The notes: generated by a model not told the origin, from the letters alone. 64,000 nt of DNA from Amygdalobacter indicium (GCF_029101545.1 NZ_CP118866.1:1426001-1490000), one strand, 5' to 3'. Shown: positions 7,975 to 17,302, numbered from the stretch's first letter. Translations and numbers: made by a program.

Positions 7975-8994
7975 TTACTTGGATTTTTCCGACTTTCCGG
8001 CATCCGTTGTTGCCTCCGTCCCCGGTTTTACCGGCTGTTCCGCCGCCTTCTGTTCCACCGGTTTCTGTTCCGCCGCCTGCAAAAGTTCTTGCAAATCCGC
8101 CGCCGTGAAGGTGTATTGCCGGTGACAATATTCGCAGGCCAGAGTCAAATGTTCTTTTTTCGCCAAATCCTGCAAGTCCCGCCTATTCAAAGCCGCCAGA
8201 GCCGCCTTCATCTTGGCGACGCTGCAGGAACAGCTCAAAGATATCGGCAGACAGGCTAAGTATTTAATCGCCGGATCCATGACCAGCATATCCAAAACCT
8301 GTGCCGGATCGAATTTATTCTCATAGAACCAGCTGACTGCCGGCATATTGTTAATTCTCTGTTCCAAGTAATTCAGAGTCTGCTCCGTCGCTGCCGGCAA
8401 AGCTTCCAAAAGAAAGCCCCAGGCGAAAGTTATGCCGTTTTTATCCATACCGACTTGCAAAATCAGGCAGCTGCGACGCTGTTCGCTCTTGGCCAAATAA
8501 TAAGCTAAAGTCTGGGTTAAGCCCTGCTGCTGCCAGGGAATACGACTGACAAAAGGCTCATCCGCCCCGAAACTGCGCAAAACCGCCAGTCTGCCCGTGC
8601 CGATATTGGCGTTAATGTCCAATTGTTTGGCGGCATTCAGGTGCACTTCAGGATGCGGCGATGACGTTTTGGCCCGTAAAGTCATGTTTTGCCGGCATTC
8701 AACTACGACTTTTCCCAGATCACCGTCCGCCTGCAAAATCAAAGACAGCCAGGCATCTTTATCCTTCAAATCGCCGGCCAGAATCATGCCGGTCAACGCC
8801 AGTTCACCCATAGCTACGCAGGCTGCCGGACTTAAGTCGTGCAGGTCACGCAGAGATTTCATCGAAGTGGTCAAATCGACGGCAATCAGACGCAGCTGAC
8901 CGTTACAAGCTTCAGCGAAAATAGCATGGTCGCCTTTCTGATGAATATCCTGTTGATCACGTATATCATTAAATGTATTTTTTTCTTCCGTCAT
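7975..8994 (-). CDS. hslO: Hsp33 redox-regulated holdase chaperone
   Basis: The protein matches Hsp33: an N-terminal substrate-binding domain (GDHAIFAEACNGQLR near the start, GELALTGMILAGDLKD further on) and a C-terminal redox switch with CSC and CEYC cysteines, the CxC/CxxC zinc site that releases zinc on oxidation to activate chaperone function in the cytoplasm. The ATG at 8994 (MTEEKN) is chosen because AAGGAA lies 9 nt upstream; an in-frame ATG at 9075 lacks a well-placed site. This gives 339 residues, longer than the usual 290, mostly from a Glu/Lys/Pro/Ala-rich tail after the cysteines. It follows the LytM hydrolase gene by about 115 nt. Confidence 0.95.
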   Translation of the reverse strand: MTEEKNTFNDIRDQQDIHQKGDHAIFAEACNGQLRLIAVDLTTSMKSLRDLHDLSPAACVAMGELALTGMILAGDLKDKDAWLSLILQADGDLGKVVVECRQNMTLRAKTSSPHPEVHLNAAKQLDINANIGTGRLAVLRSFGADEPFVSRIPWQQQGLTQTLAYYLAKSEQRRSCLILQVGMDKNGITFAWGFLLEALPAATEQTLNYLEQRINNMPAVSWFYENKFDPAQVLDMLVMDPAIKYLACLPISLSCSCSVAKMKAALAALNRRDLQDLAKKEHLTLACEYCHRQYTFTAADLQELLQAAEQKPVEQKAAEQPVKPGTEATTDAGKSEKSK

Positions 8995-9109
8995 TTTTAC
9001 ACTTTCCTTCATTTTAACTTTTTCGGCGGCATTCCCGCCTTTGCAGCTGCAACTGAAAAACCGGCCCACCGACATGCAGCCGACGACCCGGTCTTCCTGT
9101 ATTTCTCTA

Positions 9110-10417
9110 TCAACTGACGTAACCCAAAGGATTCTGCAGTTCGCCGTTTACCTGCACTTCAAAATGCAAGTGCGGACCGGTCGAATTGCCCGTAGAACCG
9201 CAAAGTCCGATAACTTGTCCGGCCTGTACCTGCTGCCCGGCCGAAACCAGCACGCTCTTCATGTGGCCGTATAAAGTGCACAATCCGCCGCCGTGGTCAA
9301 TTACTACATAGTTACCGTACGAACCGCCGGAATAATTCTGGCCTTCAAAAGGATTGTACGCCTTGACTACCGTGCCGCCGCGCGCCGCCACAATTTTAGA
9401 ACCGAAAGCTCCCTGAAAGTCAACGCCGCGATGGAAAGACGAATTGCCCAGCACATTATCACCGTAACCGAAGGGGCAGGTAATCGTATGACTGTAAGTG
9501 TTCGGGAAAACCCAACCGCCGCCACCGACTGCCGGAGCGGCCCCGCCGATAATACCGCCTTGCGGAGGGGTGGGCGCATTTTTGAAATTGCCGGAATTGA
9601 CCTGATTCTTAGCGAAGGCCTGTTGTTGCATTTTCAGCAAAGCTTCCGCCTGTGCTTTACGCTGCTGCCCGATTTGCTTCAGTTGCGCATCAAAGCTCGC
9701 ATTGGCAGCTTCCAATGATTTGATCGAACCCTGAGCTTGCGCCAGTTTATTCTGCTGTTCCAATAAGTTTTCTTCCTGCAGACTGATATCATTCCGCAAG
9801 TTTTCCAGCTGTTTCTTCGCATTCTTCAGCAACTTGTCCGCCTGATCCTGGACATTTTTGGCATTATCCTGATTGCGTTTGGCATATTCCATACTGGATT
9901 CCAGACTGTCGAGCGCCTGTTTATCGTTGTCGGCGATAATCTGGCTTAACTCATAACGAGTATGCAGAGATTCCAAGTTTTTAGAACTTATCAAAATATT
10001 AATCCAGCTGTTGTCATTACGCGTTTCAAAAATCGCTACCAGGCGTTCCTCGTACAGCTTCTGCTGCCGTTCCATCTCACTTACGGCTTTCTCGTAAACT
10101 TCCTGCGCCTGTGTCAGCTCCTGCAAAGCTTTATCGAAAGTTCCCTGCAAATATTCCACTTCACCTTCCGTGGCTTTGCCCTTCTCTTTCAACTCTTCGA
10201 CTTCTTTCTTCAAAGATTCAAAACTTTTCGTTTGGCTGCTGACTCTTTGCTTTGCCAGTTGCAAATTACGTAAAGCCTGCTGCTTACTTTGCTTAATTTT
10301 GTTTTCTTTCGCCGTCAAATCATCCGCTGCCCGGCTGACTTTACAAGGCCAACTTGTTGCCAAGGCTACCAGTAAAGCTAAAACCGCCGCCGTCAGACGA
10401 CTCTTACTTTTCTTCAT
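9110..10417 (-). CDS. Secreted coiled-coil LytM (M23) peptidoglycan hydrolase, EnvC/PcsB-like
   Basis: The 435-residue protein has a signal peptide at residues 1-30, a long coiled coil at about 35-270 rich in Gln, Lys, Glu and Leu, a Gly/Pro/Ala linker, and a C-terminal peptidase M23 domain. The zinc ligands are intact: H329 and D333 in HRGVD, and H416/H418 in HLHFE. It lies 13 nt after ftsX, the same arrangement in which FtsEX controls EnvC, PcsB or CwlO. EnvC of E. coli has a degenerate LytM domain and only activates amidases; here the intact ligands suggest an endopeptidase that cuts the wall directly at the division site. That role is inferred from context. Confidence 0.9.
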   Translation of the reverse strand: MKKSKSRLTAAVLALLVALATSWPCKVSRAADDLTAKENKIKQSKQQALRNLQLAKQRVSSQTKSFESLKKEVEELKEKGKATEGEVEYLQGTFDKALQELTQAQEVYEKAVSEMERQQKLYEERLVAIFETRNDNSWINILISSKNLESLHTRYELSQIIADNDKQALDSLESSMEYAKRNQDNAKNVQDQADKLLKNAKKQLENLRNDISLQEENLLEQQNKLAQAQGSIKSLEAANASFDAQLKQIGQQRKAQAEALLKMQQQAFAKNQVNSGNFKNAPTPPQGGIIGGAAPAVGGGGWVFPNTYSHTITCPFGYGDNVLGNSSFHRGVDFQGAFGSKIVAARGGTVVKAYNPFEGQNYSGGSYGNYVVIDHGGGLCTLYGHMKSVLVSAGQQVQAGQVIGLCGSTGNSTGPHLHFEVQVNGELQNPLGYVS

Positions 10418-10430
10418 TTTTCACTCCTTC

Positions 10431-11324
10431 TTACACCCGAACATAACGTTTCACAGAAACGGCACTGCCGACGGCCCCGATTAACACGCCGAAAAGCAGG
10501 CATATCAAGGCTGCCGGCCAAAAAGCCGCGCCTATCTGTACTAAGGCATAATACGAATTTACATCTACACCGTTCATCAGTTTATGATACACCCCGGTAT
10601 AGATAAAATACACAAATATGCTGCTGATAAAAGATCCCAGGCAGCCGACAATCGCCCCTTCAAAAACATAAGGGATTCTGATATAAAGGTTGGTGGCACC
10701 GATATACTTCATAATCTGAATTTCTTCCCGCCGAGCCAGAACTGAAACACGTACCATGTTGGAAATAATAAACATAGCAATCAAAGCCAGCGCGACAAAA
10801 GCGACAATGAAGGCGATATTCACACTTCTCTGAGCTTTGGCGAAGAAATTAAGCAGTTCGCCGGCATAGCGCACATCCCGCACACCTTGTTGCGAGCTGA
10901 TTTCTACCCGAAAATTATCCAACAACGACGGATCTTTAAGTTTGACGCTGAAACTGTAAGGCAGTCTGTCGGCTTTCAAACGATCCAGAGCTCCGGCTTT
11001 GTCACCCAAAGTTTTCTTGAAAATTTCCAAATTCTGGGAAGGAGAACGCATCTGCGAACTTTGAACGTTCGGAGAATTTTGCAAACGTTGCTGAATGCCC
11101 TGCAGCTCCGCCTCCGTGATGTCGTAGTCGGCATAAATCTCGACTGTCGGCTGTTGACCGGCGCGATAAAGGATTTGCGTTATATTCATGGAAAATATCG
11201 TAAATATGCCTAAAATCAAGAGCATCAGCGCCACGGTCGTGATGGAAGCGATGGTGACCAACGGATGGCGGATACTGTTCTTGATACTCTCCTTAAATAA
11301 ATTTCCTACTGTGTTAATCCTCAT
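10431..11324 (-). CDS. ftsX: Cell division protein FtsX
   Basis: The 297-residue protein has the FtsX layout: a short cytoplasmic N-terminus, a first membrane helix at about 20-45, an extracellular domain of about 120 residues, then three membrane helices around 170-200, 220-245 and 265-290. The motif REEIQIMKYIGATNLYIRIPY before the third helix is characteristic. FtsX is the membrane part of FtsEX and passes the ATPase signal to extracellular hydrolases. It is 144 nt downstream of ftsE and 13 nt upstream of the LytM hydrolase. Confidence 0.95.
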   Translation of the reverse strand: MRINTVGNLFKESIKNSIRHPLVTIASITTVALMLLILGIFTIFSMNITQILYRAGQQPTVEIYADYDITEAELQGIQQRLQNSPNVQSSQMRSPSQNLEIFKKTLGDKAGALDRLKADRLPYSFSVKLKDPSLLDNFRVEISSQQGVRDVRYAGELLNFFAKAQRSVNIAFIVAFVALALIAMFIISNMVRVSVLARREEIQIMKYIGATNLYIRIPYVFEGAIVGCLGSFISSIFVYFIYTGVYHKLMNGVDVNSYYALVQIGAAFWPAALICLLFGVLIGAVGSAVSVKRYVRV

Positions 11325-11468
11325 AATCCTACCTATTCAAATACAACTGAACCGGCTACAAGGCTGCTACCGGTCTAATTATGCTTGCACAAGCTGCGAT
11401 TAAAGTCAAATAAACGCAAAGACTGCAAGCTGATTTTGTGCAAAAAGTAAAAGAGCGCTCCGGCTGTT

Positions 11469-13019
11469 TCAGAAGCGTCTTTTGCCCCAACGCTCGATTC
11501 TTTCGGCACTGAGGTTACTGGGTGAATTTTCGGCTTTGGCTGCAGCTTCCGCCTGTTCTTCATATTTTACTTCATCTTTGTACAAAGTTTGTTTCACTGA
11601 TTGCAACCAGTTACGGTGTTCCGCCGGCGTTTCTTTACCGGCCTCATTCGCCTGCCGGCGATATGTTTCTTCTTCGAATTCCGTACGTTGAGTCCAAGTT
11701 GCCGGAACATTCTGCGCCGTTTGTTCGACCCGGTTGAAAGGTTTCAGGGACGGGACTGCAATTTCCGGTCTTCTTAAACCGGCGCTCTCCTGCTGTTTTT
11801 CGTCCGTGCCGTTATTAGTCGGCTTAAAAGTTATTTCAGGTTCGCTCATAATTCCGGCTGCCGAATTTGCTGATTTCAGAGTTTCGGTAGCGGCTGTTGC
11901 GCCAGCAGGCTGCGAGCTTGCAGTATCAATCCGATTGATATGCAAACGCTCCGGCTTGTTTTCCGACACTGTCGCTTCTGGGGCCGATGCCGGCTGTTTA
12001 TGGACAGAATCTGTCGCTTGCAGGGCCGGTGTTGCCGCTTGTGCCAGCGATGTTGACGGCACGTTGTTGAAGCGGGCGGCAGAATTTTCCGTTGCGGCAG
12101 CAGGCGACTGCAAGTCTACGGTACTTTCTGAAGTTACAGTGCTTGCCGCGTCGTCGCTCGAAATTGCAGCTCTTGCGGCAAACGGGCGGACAGGTGCAGA
12201 AGCAGCTGCCGTTTGCTGTTCAGCGTTCAAATTGCTCGTCATAGACTGCTTATTAGTCGGCGTCTCTACCGGCGCCGGCGGCTGTAAGTTCGGCGTTGCA
12301 GTCAAGCCGTCAGGCAGCGTATATTGGCCGTCCTGCTGTTCATAAAAGCCGCCGTTGGCATCGTCACGAATCTTCATACCGTCATTAATTAAAATAACCC
12401 GTTTCTTCATCCGATTGACCAACTCTTTATCGTGCGAACAGACAAGAACGGTCGTCCCGTTTTTGTTGATCTCCGCCAACAAAGCCATAATACTTTCAGA
12501 GTTGGCCGGATCCAAGTTACCTGTAGGCTCATCCGCCAGAATCATCATCGGCTTGTTAACCATCGCCCGAGCGATAGCCACGCGTTGCTGTTCGCCGCCG
12601 GACAACTCGTAAGGATAGGCATTTTGCCGATTGCGCAAACCGACAATCGACAGAACCATCGGCACCTGGTGCAAAATAGCCCTTTTACCGGCCCCGACAA
12701 TTTCCATAGCATAACTGACATTTTCAAAAACGGTTTTGGACGGGATCAAACGGAAGTCCTGGAAAACCATGCCGATATTCCGGCGTAAATAAGGAATTTG
12801 TTTTTTCTTAATCGTATTTAAGCTGAAACCGTTAACTATAATCTCACCTTTCAGCGGTCGCTCTTCACAAGTTAAAAGCTTAATAATGGTTGATTTACCG
12901 GAACCGCTGGAACCGATTATAAAAACGAACTCGCCGCGTTCAACTTTGAAGCTGACATTTTTCAGTGCTAAATCTTCACTTAATTGATAAGCCATACTGA
13001 CGTGATCAAATTCTATCAT
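11469..13019 (-). CDS. ftsE: Cell division ATPase FtsE with long C-terminal extension
   Basis: Residues 1-220 form an ABC ATPase with Walker A GSSGSGKS (36-43), signature LSGGEQQRVAIARAM and Walker B MILADEPTGNLD, matching FtsE. The ATG at 13019 is chosen because AGGAGGT lies 5 nt upstream; the frame is open further upstream but without a site. FtsE is normally about 228 residues, yet this one has 516. The extra 290 residues are rich in Ala, Thr, Ser, Pro and Gln and appear disordered, with a more structured Glu/Lys-rich end (RTEFEEETYRRQANEAG). No frame break is visible, and base composition is like the neighbours. The tail may bind FtsZ or other cytoplasmic division proteins; this is speculation. 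Confidence 0.93.
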   Translation of the reverse strand: MIEFDHVSMAYQLSEDLALKNVSFKVERGEFVFIIGSSGSGKSTIIKLLTCEERPLKGEIIVNGFSLNTIKKKQIPYLRRNIGMVFQDFRLIPSKTVFENVSYAMEIVGAGKRAILHQVPMVLSIVGLRNRQNAYPYELSGGEQQRVAIARAMVNKPMMILADEPTGNLDPANSESIMALLAEINKNGTTVLVCSHDKELVNRMKKRVILINDGMKIRDDANGGFYEQQDGQYTLPDGLTATPNLQPPAPVETPTNKQSMTSNLNAEQQTAAASAPVRPFAARAAISSDDAASTVTSESTVDLQSPAAATENSAARFNNVPSTSLAQAATPALQATDSVHKQPASAPEATVSENKPERLHINRIDTASSQPAGATAATETLKSANSAAGIMSEPEITFKPTNNGTDEKQQESAGLRRPEIAVPSLKPFNRVEQTAQNVPATWTQRTEFEEETYRRQANEAGKETPAEHRNWLQSVKQTLYKDEVKYEEQAEAAAKAENSPSNLSAERIERWGKRRF

Positions 13020-13153
13020 GCTTACCTCCTGTATTAATACTCGAATCTCAAAGTATATTGTGGCACAAACGGCCGGCGCTAATTGGACAAAAACGCAACA
13101 TTTAAAAGACATTTTGCATTTCTCTAATTTTAGACCGTAAAATGCCGCTTGGC

Positions 13154-13182
13154 AAAAAAAGCCCGTCAAGTCGTTGACGGGC
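13154..13182 (-). terminator. Rho-independent terminator after the PucR-type regulator
   Basis: GCCCGTCA (13161-13168) pairs with TGACGGGC (13175-13182), followed on the minus strand by seven T. It ends the transcript of the gene at 13231-14361 before ftsE. Confidence 0.9.
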
Positions 13183-13230
13183 GGACATGAGAATGGAGTT
13201 TTCCCACGAATATTATGACATTGTAACTTT

Positions 13231-14361
13231 TTATTCCCGATTCAAATCTTCCGGCGTCGTGAAACTTTGGCGCTCCTGATATTCCAAATACAGGCGTACC
13301 ATACTGGCCAGCTTGAACAGAACGGCGTCGTCAAATTTCCGCAAATCCAAGCGGGTGAGTTTCTGCACTTTATCCAGACGATAAACTAAAGTATTGCGAT
13401 GGACGAAAAGCTGCCTTGAAGTTTCGGAACCGTTCAGGTTGTTTTCAAAGAATTTGTCAATTGTCAGCAAAGTTTCGTTATCTAACTGAAAATAGGAGTT
13501 GTCCGGAAAAACCTCATCCAGAAACATCTTGCACAGAGTCGGCGATAACTGGTAAATCAAGCGTCCCAAACCTAATTGCTCGTACTTCATAATATCGCTT
13601 TCGGGCGAAAATATCCGACCGATAACCAAAGCCAAAGTTGCTTCCCGATAGGACTTGGCCACATCTTTCAAAGTCTCAATCACCAAGCCGACACCGATAT
13701 GGAAAGTTGTCATTAATTCACTTTTCAAAGTACCGAGGACGCTCTCAGCCACAGAATCGCTGGTCACGTTGACGGAAAAGTTGCCGTCCTGATCCCGCTG
13801 CAGATCTTTTAAGAGGACAATATTCTCCTGATCGAGGGGTAAAATGAAATCCTGTTGGCGGTTGGGGAACATATTGCGCAAAATATCGACGACACTTTGG
13901 CAATCATTCTCTTTGACACAAATTAAAAAGGCGCAGCGCTTCGTCGCATAGGCAATCTTATAATCACGAGCTTTGAGCGGGATATCTCCCGGCAATTCAT
14001 TTTCCAAAAGAATATTTTTCAAAAAGGAATTAAAATCAGCTTCATGCACTTCATCTTCCAACTCCGCCAATAACCAACGATTAATCAAGCTGACATAGGT
14101 ATGGGCCTGATTATCCGTACCGTCGATGACTATGGCAAACTTAGGCTGACCGTTAATATAAAGCTTAATCATTGTTGTTTCATCCTGGACGGCGATTTTG
14201 TCGGCGCTGGCGAAAAACACGGCCACATTGGGATACACTCTGCCTACTTCACCGTCGTTGGTCGCGGCGATAACTTTACCGTCAGGACTGACTACGGCTA
14301 CAGTGCGATCCAGTATAACCTGCATCTCGTGCATACATCTCTCCAGTACATCTAATTCCAT
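13231..14361 (-). CDS. PucR/CdaR-type transcriptional regulator
   Basis: The last 60 residues match the PucR C-terminal helix-turn-helix (FVHRNTLVYRLDKVQKL, then LDLRKFDDAVLFKLASMV), used in sugar-diacid, purine and related regulators. The middle contains a GGDEF-like CdaR domain (GVGLVIETLKDVAKSYREATLALVIGR). The N-terminal 100 residues resemble a small sensory domain, not the usual sugar-diacid recognition domain. It has its own promoter and terminator, and lies downstream of a stand-alone sugar-type ATPase gene, which could be a target. The effector is unknown. Confidence 0.85.
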   Translation of the reverse strand: MELDVLERCMHEMQVILDRTVAVVSPDGKVIAATNDGEVGRVYPNVAVFFASADKIAVQDETTMIKLYINGQPKFAIVIDGTDNQAHTYVSLINRWLLAELEDEVHEADFNSFLKNILLENELPGDIPLKARDYKIAYATKRCAFLICVKENDCQSVVDILRNMFPNRQQDFILPLDQENIVLLKDLQRDQDGNFSVNVTSDSVAESVLGTLKSELMTTFHIGVGLVIETLKDVAKSYREATLALVIGRIFSPESDIMKYEQLGLGRLIYQLSPTLCKMFLDEVFPDNSYFQLDNETLLTIDKFFENNLNGSETSRQLFVHRNTLVYRLDKVQKLTRLDLRKFDDAVLFKLASMVRLYLEYQERQSFTTPEDLNRE

Positions 14362-14403
14362 ATTAAGTACTTCCTTTGTTCTTCGCTTATCATTACTCTG
14401 TCT

Positions 14404-14432
14404 ATTTTAACAAAAATCCATATAATATTAAA
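14404..14432 (-). promoter_or_regulatory. Promoter of the PucR-type regulator
   Basis: On the minus strand TTTAAT (14427-14432) is followed after 17 nt by TAAAAT (14404-14409) with an extended TGT before it. It lies about 45 nt upstream of the start codon at 14361, which is preceded by AGGAAGT. Confidence 0.5.
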
Positions 14433-14454
14433 CCTTTTTCCGCTCATTTTGCCG

Positions 14455-14500
14455 AAAAAATGACCCGCAGCGTCATTTTTTCACGGCAGTTGCGGGTCAT
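14455..14500 (-). terminator. Terminator after the sugar-type ABC ATPase gene
   Basis: ATGACCCGCA (14460-14469) pairs with TGCGGGTCAT (14491-14500), followed on the minus strand by a T6 run. The loop of about 20 nt also contains an A-rich tract. Confidence 0.85.
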
Positions 14501-14525
14501 AAAGAACAATATTTACAAATTTTAC

Positions 14526-15647
14526 TTATGAAATAATCGTTTTTTCCGTCTCTTTGTCAAAGAGAACAATGCGATCGGTACTTACAACCAATTCAATTTG
14601 GTCGTTAACTTTGGTCGCTGAAGTGGTCGGATCGACGCGAGCCACCAAATTCTCGTTATCAACGGAAACATACAAGTAAGTCTCGGCGCCCAAGCGTTCC
14701 AGCACGTCAACATTGGCTTGGAAAGTTGCGTGTGTTTCACGACCTTTGGCTACTTCTTCCTGCGCATCGCTGATTGTTTCAGGACGTAAACCCAAAATAA
14801 TGTTTTTGCCGATATAAGCTCGAACGGTGTTATTGTCATACTTGGCGCTCGGTAAAGCTAAGCGGGTACCGGCGAAAGAAACGTAGAGTTTGCCGTTCTC
14901 TTCTGTCAAAGTGGAGTCGACAAAGTTCATCGGCGGCATACCGATAAAGCCGGCAACGAAAGTATTGACCGGATGTTGGTAAATCTTGGTAGGATCGTCA
15001 ACTTGTTGGACGACGCCGTCTTTCATAACGACGATTCTTGTACCCATGGTCATAGCTTCCGTCTGGTCGTGAGTGACGTAAATAATAGTTGTAGCCAGAC
15101 GTTGATGCAACTTAGTAATTTCAACACGCATCTGAACACGCAATTTAGCATCCAAGTTGGACAACGGCTCATCCATCAGGAAGACTTTCGGATTACGGAC
15201 AATAGCACGACCTAAAGCGACACGTTGACGTTGACCGCCGGACAAAGCCTTGGGCTTACGTTCCAACAGGTGGCTGATTTCCAAAATCTTGGCTGCTTCT
15301 TCAACGCGACGTTTAATCTCATCTTTAGGAATCTTACGCAATTTCAAACCGAAAGCCATGTTGTCGAAAACGGTCATATGCGGATACAGGGCATAGTTTT
15401 GGAAAACCATAGCAATATCGCGATCTTTGGGCGGTACATCGTTAACCAATTTGTCACCGATATAAATCTCGCCTTCAGTAATATCTTCCAAACCGGCAAC
15501 CATACGCAATGTAGTCGATTTACCGCAACCTGACGGACCGACCAAAATAATAAATTCTTTGTCTTCAATCTCCAAGTTAAAATCGGAAACCGCTACGAAA
15601 CCGCCTTCATAGCGTTTATACACATTCTTCAATGAAACTTTTGCCAT
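14526..15647 (-). CDS. ABC transporter ATP-binding protein, MsmK/UgpC/MalK type
   Basis: The 373-residue protein has Walker A GPSGCGKS, signature LSGGQRQRVALGRAI, Walker B VFLMDEPLSNLDA and a C-terminal TOBE/MalK-type regulatory domain of about 130 residues. The first residues MAKVSLKNVYKRYEGG are typical for the multi-sugar ATPases. The ATG at 15647 is preferred because GGAGG lies 7 nt upstream; an ATG 12 nt earlier does not have one. It stands alone with its own terminator and no permease genes beside it, which fits MsmK-like proteins that power several sugar importers encoded elsewhere. Confidence 0.93.
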   Translation of the reverse strand: MAKVSLKNVYKRYEGGFVAVSDFNLEIEDKEFIILVGPSGCGKSTTLRMVAGLEDITEGEIYIGDKLVNDVPPKDRDIAMVFQNYALYPHMTVFDNMAFGLKLRKIPKDEIKRRVEEAAKILEISHLLERKPKALSGGQRQRVALGRAIVRNPKVFLMDEPLSNLDAKLRVQMRVEITKLHQRLATTIIYVTHDQTEAMTMGTRIVVMKDGVVQQVDDPTKIYQHPVNTFVAGFIGMPPMNFVDSTLTEENGKLYVSFAGTRLALPSAKYDNNTVRAYIGKNIILGLRPETISDAQEEVAKGRETHATFQANVDVLERLGAETYLYVSVDNENLVARVDPTTSATKVNDQIELVVSTDRIVLFDKETEKTIIS

Positions 15648-15970
15648 ATCTGCCTCCAAGCATGCATGTATGTTTTTCTAATAAAAGTCTACCTGAACTA
15701 AGGGAATTAAACAATTAATGAAAGTAACAAAAAAATCGGCTTTTTTTTGTGTAATAAGGTGCTTTTAGCGAAATTACAACATGAAATTCCCGAATTTTTA
15801 TGCAATCAGGCTAATAAAATCGCCATTTTCCCAAGTTATTATTGCATGCATTTATCAATTTGCTGCTTAATTTTATCATTTTTTTCTTAATTTCAGTTAT
15901 CCGTCTCCGGGGAATTTCAGCTTCGGGACAAGCTGCGCGCCAAAAATGCCGGCTGCACAGAAAATTACAC
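15648..15970. other. Intergenic region between alr and the ABC ATPase gene
   Basis: About 320 nt without a gene. It is AT-rich and should hold the promoter of the ATPase gene, but no convincing -35/-10 pair was found. The sequence GCATGCAT occurs near both ends, and an A/T hairpin lies at 15727-15750. Confidence 0.4.
15727..15750 (-). terminator. Weak A/T-rich terminator after alr
   Basis: ACAAAAAAA (15727-15735) pairs with TTTTTTTGT (15742-15750) around a short GC loop. The T run is long but the stem has almost no GC pairs, so termination would be inefficient. Confidence 0.35.
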
Positions 15971-17302
15971 CTACGGTCCGGCCTGTATTTGTTGACCGTT
16001 ACGCAGATAAATCCGCGGAACTCTTGCCGTAATACTGCACGTAACTTCCAAATCGAAAGAATCGGCCATTGCAGCCATTTCCCAGGCCGTCATCTCCCCC
16101 CGGCTACCGTCTCCCAAAAGTTCTGCCGGCTGTAATTCGCTCAAATCCCGCTGTAAATAAACGGCATATGTCTCCGGCAGCTCCACCATGCAATAATCCA
16201 TACAGATTCGGCCGCGAATCGGCGCCTTTTCGCCCTGCGGCAAAATCACATAAGCTTTGGAACTTAAATTGCGCCGATAACCGTCAGCATAACCGACAGC
16301 CAACACCCCGATCAGAACTTCCCGTTCGCTTTGCCACAAACCGCCATAGCTGACAGGAGTATGCGGCGGTAAGCGAAATATCCGGGCAAACTTGGCATAC
16401 CAGGAAGCAATAGGCTGCACCAAGCTTAATGTCGGCGTCAGGCAATTAGCCGGCGGCAGACCATAAAGCAAAGAACCGGGTCTGATCATATCGAAGCGAC
16501 AGGCAGGATAGCGCAGAGCTCCGGCACTTTGAGCCAAGTGACAAAGAGGAATTTTATACCCCATAGCCGCCAAAACTTCCTTAAAAGCCGAAAACAGCAA
16601 TCTCTGTCTCTCAGTTCTTAAAGCCGCTTCTTCTCCGACACAATCGGCAAATGCCAAGTGGGAGAACATCCCGTTGCAACGTAACTCCGGGGCTTGCAAA
16701 ACTTCTAAAATCGTCGTCCAGGAAGCAGCTGCATTTTCCGCTTCCGCCGGCGTTAAAGACGCCAACAAAAATCCCTGTTTCTGCAAAAGTTTGAAATTCG
16801 GGCAGGCATCCTGCTGCTCAGATGTTAAAGTCTGCGGCAAAGCACTTAGCAACAAGCGGCTGTCAAAGCCGATCCGGCTCATTCCCGTGTCAATTGCCAG
16901 ATGAAATAAACCTTGCCGACCTGTAAGTTGAGCCGCTGCCTGCAACTTGCGCCCGGCGGCAGCCGAATACAATGATATGTTAATACCGGCAGCTACCAAT
17001 TCGGGATAATGCAACTGCTCCGCCTCGGAAAAAAGTAAAATCGGGGCGGTAATGCCACCTTTTCTTAAAGTTAAAGCAGCTGACCCTGTAGCCACTGCCA
17101 AATAATCAGCTCCACCGGCCAAAAAAGCACGCGCACAAGGCAAAAGGCCGTGACCGTAAGCATCCGCCTTCACCACCGCCGCCAATTTGCTCTTACCGGC
17201 CAATTGTTTCAAAGCTGCGGCATTCTTCTCCGCCTGTGCCAAATCGACAACTAAAAAATTTCGATCTAAATTTTTATATATTTCCGGTGTTAATTTTGCC
17301 AT
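15971..17302 (-). CDS. alr: Alanine racemase
   Basis: Alr converts L-alanine to D-alanine for peptidoglycan with pyridoxal phosphate. The PLP lysine is K45 in AAVVKADAYGHG, the second catalytic residue is the tyrosine of PVSYGGLW, and GRICMDYCMVEL is the conserved C-terminal segment. The ATG at 17302 is chosen because GGGAG lies 7 nt upstream; 26 codons of open frame before it are not needed. At 443 residues it is 50-70 longer than most Alr, with extra sequence around residues 165-215. It lies between the SleB-like gene terminator and the ABC ATPase gene. A ddl gene lies near the other end of the window. Confidence 0.95.
   Translation of the reverse strand: MAKLTPEIYKNLDRNFLVVDLAQAEKNAAALKQLAGKSKLAAVVKADAYGHGLLPCARAFLAGGADYLAVATGSAALTLRKGGITAPILLFSEAEQLHYPELVAAGINISLYSAAAGRKLQAAAQLTGRQGLFHLAIDTGMSRIGFDSRLLLSALPQTLTSEQQDACPNFKLLQKQGFLLASLTPAEAENAAASWTTILEVLQAPELRCNGMFSHLAFADCVGEEAALRTERQRLLFSAFKEVLAAMGYKIPLCHLAQSAGALRYPACRFDMIRPGSLLYGLPPANCLTPTLSLVQPIASWYAKFARIFRLPPHTPVSYGGLWQSEREVLIGVLAVGYADGYRRNLSSKAYVILPQGEKAPIRGRICMDYCMVELPETYAVYLQRDLSELQPAELLGDGSRGEMTAWEMAAMADSFDLEVTCSITARVPRIYLRNGQQIQAGP

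Noticed and set aside
8995..9075. Earlier ATG for hslO at 9075
   Set aside because: The nearest AGGAAG is about 20 nt away, while the ATG at 8994 has AAGGAA at a normal distance.
11455..11495. Possible terminator overlapping the end of ftsE
   Set aside because: The stem between AAAAGACGC and GCGCTCTTTT is imperfect and overlaps coding sequence; ftsE and ftsX are expected to be co-transcribed.
13020..13169. Open frame upstream of ftsE that would add 50 residues
   Set aside because: The AGGAGGT site is directly before the ATG at 13019 and FtsE homology begins there; the upstream part has no site and a non-protein-like composition.
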